Below, piece by piece: positions 60,902 through 64,000 of a DNA stretch of 64,000 nt (its first letter is position 1; each line of letters begins with the position of its first letter). Both the position numbers and the translations under genes were made by a program. Under the pieces are notes generated by a model, which did not search any database, had not been told where the DNA came from, and saw nothing but the letters and a program-made list of their open reading frames with translations. The DNA lies in contig OZ026556.1 in NCBI GenBank assembly GCA_964020155.1, forward strand, positions 2,063,501 through 2,127,500. The letters run 5' to 3'. Source of the DNA: Chondrilla cf. caribensis. Taxonomy: Eukaryota; Porifera; Demospongiae; Chondrillida; Chondrillidae.

Positions 60902-62275
60902 TGTGTGTGTGGGTTTGTACACGCATATACGTGCACATGTACGTGTACAACAGCAATTATCTGTATATGTATGGGCTGGGTTACAGGATCGGGTGTCTTG
61001 TTCATACTTCACAATTATAAACTGGATTTACCTCTATGTATGTCAGCCATCTTGAACAAGGCTAGTAATGAGACTAGGGTTAGGTTACCATACGCGAAGG
61101 GGAGATGAGGCACCTGCTTTCTATGCATTGATATGATGTGTTTATTGCATTTGCTAAGATACCTTGGACAATATGTACGTTACATAATCGAGGGCTGGAG
61201 AAATTGATTGAATATATTATTATGTCATTTGACCACTGAACCTGACAGCTAGTGATTACAGTACAACTCTTTGGGTTCCAGTAAGACATGGAGGTGTTTT
61301 GAGAACTGCTGTGGTCAGCTGAGTTAGTATACAGTTGTATTAGCTCATAGTGCATTTCCATGCCAACCCTTTTGATTATATACACTCACAGTCACTTAGA
61401 CTAAGTATAGTTAAAAGTTGCCATGGGTTTTGGAAGTTCAGTAAAATCTAGATCAGCCAGGAACCATGGTCATACCTTTTGGGGTTTCAAGAACAGACTC
61501 TGAAACATGCTATTAATAGATGATGTAAGTACAATGTGTACTATAGTGTAGTGTGTATACTACTATATACTGTGTGTACTATGTGTACTATATACCCTAT
61601 AACTATGTTTATGCAGTATAGTAAGAAATCTGCAGAGCACAAACCTATGCAAAGACATACTTACAGTAACTGTCCTATATTATATCTTTTCAAACAGAAA
61701 TGTCTGAAACTTCAGTAGGTTGGAAATATTTGCTACTATAGAAGTTACTTAAAAAAATCCAGCATTTATAATGTTTAGGACATCAAATGAATGTACAGCG
61801 CTGTACATACATGTAATATAACTTACCATCATCCACTTGTTATTCCATTGATATGATATTATATAGCATGTCTCAGAATTTGTTCTTGCAATACTGAAAT
61901 TTTTGACCATGGTACCCTGCTGTTCAAGACTTACTGAACTGCAATCACTATATAGGGGTCATAGAAACATTGGTTGATATTAGGGAGTCTACAAACAGTG
62001 CATGCATGTACAGTGTATTTACTCCATTGTTACAGAAATACTAATGGTACTTCCTAGTGTGTGTGCATATGTGCTAGACCCTCATGATAGCTATCCTAAG
62101 TGATTAGGGTGTGATTAGGGCAGTTGGCATGGAAATATGTACACTGTGAGCTAATACAAGTATAGACACTCAGCTGACCATAGAAGTTCTCAAAGTACCC
62201 ACAAGTCTTATTGTAGCAAAGAGTTGTACTGTAACCCCCAGCTGTCACATTTAGTGGTCAAATGACATTATACAT
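60125..62275. repeat. Three copies of a 170-base dispersed repeat, one inverted
   Basis: Copies at about 60125-60300 and 61214-61425 are direct; 62098-62275 is the reverse complement. Shared words include gacagctagtgatta, actttgagaact.ctatggtcagctga and gtattagctca.agtg. No coding frame is kept, which suits a SINE or MITE. Confidence 0.7.
60811..60912. repeat. (TC)n(TG)n compound microsatellite
   Basis: A TC run of about 20 bases passes directly into a TG run of about 70 bases. Confidence 0.93.
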
Positions 62276-62860
62276 TTAATAAATTTCTCCTGGCTTCAAA
62301 TGTGTAGTGTCGTTACATATTATGACCTTGTTGGTGGGAATAATTACCAGCTGCAGCCTGAGGGTGCATTCAGTGTTGAACTTCATGAAGGACATCAAGT
62401 AAGACATACCGCTGTACTTTCATTGTGAGTTGTTCACATACATTCTGTCGGTGCAGTTTACTGCAAATTACTATTTACTACACAGAATCCTACACAGTAT
62501 ACCCTTATATGTATGGCCCCATGCACAATATAGGGTACTTATCAATAATATAATAGGGCTTAAGTTTATATTGTACCTAGGAATCATGTTTTCTTAGGTG
62601 TGTATGCTCTCATGCATTTCATAATGATTACATAATTGAAGTTACAAGTACCTGTATTATTATGAATGCATGCTTTACATGTATTTTGAATGATCTTCAA
62701 AATTCACATCTTGATATTCAGAGTCACCATGCACATGTTTAATTGGAAATTATCCAGATTGATCTGTTTATACCAAACAGAGTTCCTTTGTTCTATATTC
62801 TTGATCACTGTAATAACATGTACAACCTTATGGGAATAGTAATTTAAAATAACTTAATTA

Positions 62861-63562
62861 CAGGGCCGGAGCAAGCTCTGCGTTAGTGGTACGGCCATCA
62901 GCGTAGCATATATAGCGAATCGTATTGGCATGTACATGACACGAAATTTGATGCATCATTATATGATCCAGTGTTTCCCCCAGGCCATTTTAGCAGGGCG
63001 CCCCACCCTGCTAAAATTTCTGACCGCCCTTCTATTTTATAACAATAATAATATTATACTAAACTGTAAGATAATGGTAAAACCTATTTTGGGATAATAA
63101 GTTATTCAGTATATTATTATATCTAAAACCGTGGGACATGTGTGTAAGAATGGATGGGCCTATCTGCATTTATTTTACTGTTCCACGTGGTAATGGCGTC
63201 TTTCTTAGGTTCAGAAGAACCTTCGCTGGAGTTATCACGTTCGACGAAGCTTCAGCGCACGAATTCCAGCCCAATTTCTTAGTCTCGGCGTTCAAAATCG
63301 GCGTATTAGAAGTGACGCAATAGACATCATGGCGACTTCGAGCATAGTATCAGATTTTGAAGCTTAGTTTGAGGGAAATTGTGAACGAAATTTTCTGTAA
63401 GGGGGCCAATGTTACATTTACCACTGTTAGAATAGTTAAGGTTATCATATCTTTGGTTGATGCCATGAACTTCATTATTAGTGACATTATAATTTTTTAA
63501 GGCCATGGTCAAAAAGTGGTACGGCCATGGCCGTAGTAGCCGTACCAATTGCGCCGGCCCTG
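62861..63562. mobile_element. hAT-like non-autonomous DNA transposon
   Basis: The 702-base unit begins CAGGGCCGGAGCAA and ends with the complement of CAGGGCCGGCGCAA. A second internal homology, agtggtacggccat, appears near both ends. CAGGGCCGG ends are typical of hAT elements. No transposase frame is present. Flanks (taatta before, aattat after) do not give a clear 8-base duplication. A CAGTGTTTCCC word at 62971 may mark another element nested inside. Confidence 0.6.
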
Positions 63563-64000
63563 AATTATATTAGTAGGTTGGAATGATGATATGCACAAAA
63601 TACAAAATAAAATAAACAATGGTTGCTAGTAGCAATCCTAACCATAGACAAAGATCTAGGAAATCCAATCATGTCCTACCTTGGCACTAAAAGTAGGTTT
63701 ATTTCATGGATACATTTCTATATATTCACAATGACCACATCAATGATCTATAAGAACTCAGATGAAATAATATGACCATTGGGACCTTACAAAGCAGTCT
63801 ATAATTGAATAACAAACATCTTACAGTCCAGACAAGGGTATACTTCTTGAACTTCCACATTAGGTCATAGAAAAAGTTACTTTTATCCTTTTCCTCAAAG
63901 GATCAACCCTTTGCATTTGACATGTGTACTACACTTGAACTCTGAAATCACCAAGTGCTTCCTCTAATGAGTTCAATTACAAGTTTCAATCAGATGGTGG
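63563..64000. other. Unannotated right edge
   Basis: No exon, repeat family or structured element recognised in these 438 bases. Confidence 0.5.

Larger units (their letters stand above)
59859..62860. other. Intergenic region right of gene B
   Basis: No exon is visible. It holds a TC/TG microsatellite and three copies of a 170-base repeat. The rest is AT-rich unique-looking sequence. Confidence 0.6.

Noticed and set aside
63138..63323. 61-codon plus-strand ORF
   Set aside because: It lies inside the hAT-like element, has no recognisable domain and no conserved partner in the window.

Overview
This is eukaryotic, animal nuclear DNA, AT-rich and intron-rich, with GT-AG introns, long (TG/CA)n microsatellites and many decayed transposons. 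The host genes are extracellular multidomain proteins of animal type (VWA, EGF, leishmanolysin-like peptidase) plus a tRNA methyltransferase. Compact exons and the sequence style suit an early-branching animal such as a sponge, but nothing here fixes the phylum. All four host genes lie on the minus strand. Exons were joined by hand from splice sites and codon phase, because exons are far shorter than genes here.

Layout. 441-19571 is gene A, a secreted VWA protein followed by at least 27 EGF modules, each one exon of 93-115 bp; it runs off the left edge. Its 8-kb intron 2 side (10758-18829) is filled with LINE remains, one split by a terminal-inverted-repeat element. 19617-26977 is intergenic, made of diverged direct duplications and foldbacks. 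26978-37032 is a complete 20-exon, 813-residue M8 (leishmanolysin/invadolysin-type) metallopeptidase with an EGF module and a C-terminal VWA domain. 37033-51065 is a transposon-rich block: a foldback MITE, a 4.1-kb Ty3/gypsy element nested in an older repeat, an RLE-type LINE end, three tandem 1.2-1.9-kb units, a duplicated 0.7-kb unit and a 5'-truncated LINE. 51066-56094 is TRMT1 (tRNA m2,2G26 methyltransferase), whose last visible exon is cut by that LINE. 56988-59804 is gene B, a paralogue of the N-terminal half of gene A that keeps one EGF module. 59859-64000 is intergenic with dispersed repeats and a hAT-like element.

How the genes relate. Genes A and B share exon boundaries, phases and a TATA-like box close upstream of the ATG, so they are duplicates. 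With the peptidase, three of four genes encode secreted VWA proteins and all three contain EGF modules, suggesting a local cluster of extracellular-matrix or adhesion genes. TRMT1 is an unrelated housekeeping gene between them. The most distinctive observations are the peptidase-EGF-VWA architecture, the EGF-exon array in the process of duplicating and decaying around TG microsatellites, the LINE break in TRMT1, and a 549-bp element with an exact 6-bp target duplication inside a LINE reverse transcriptase.
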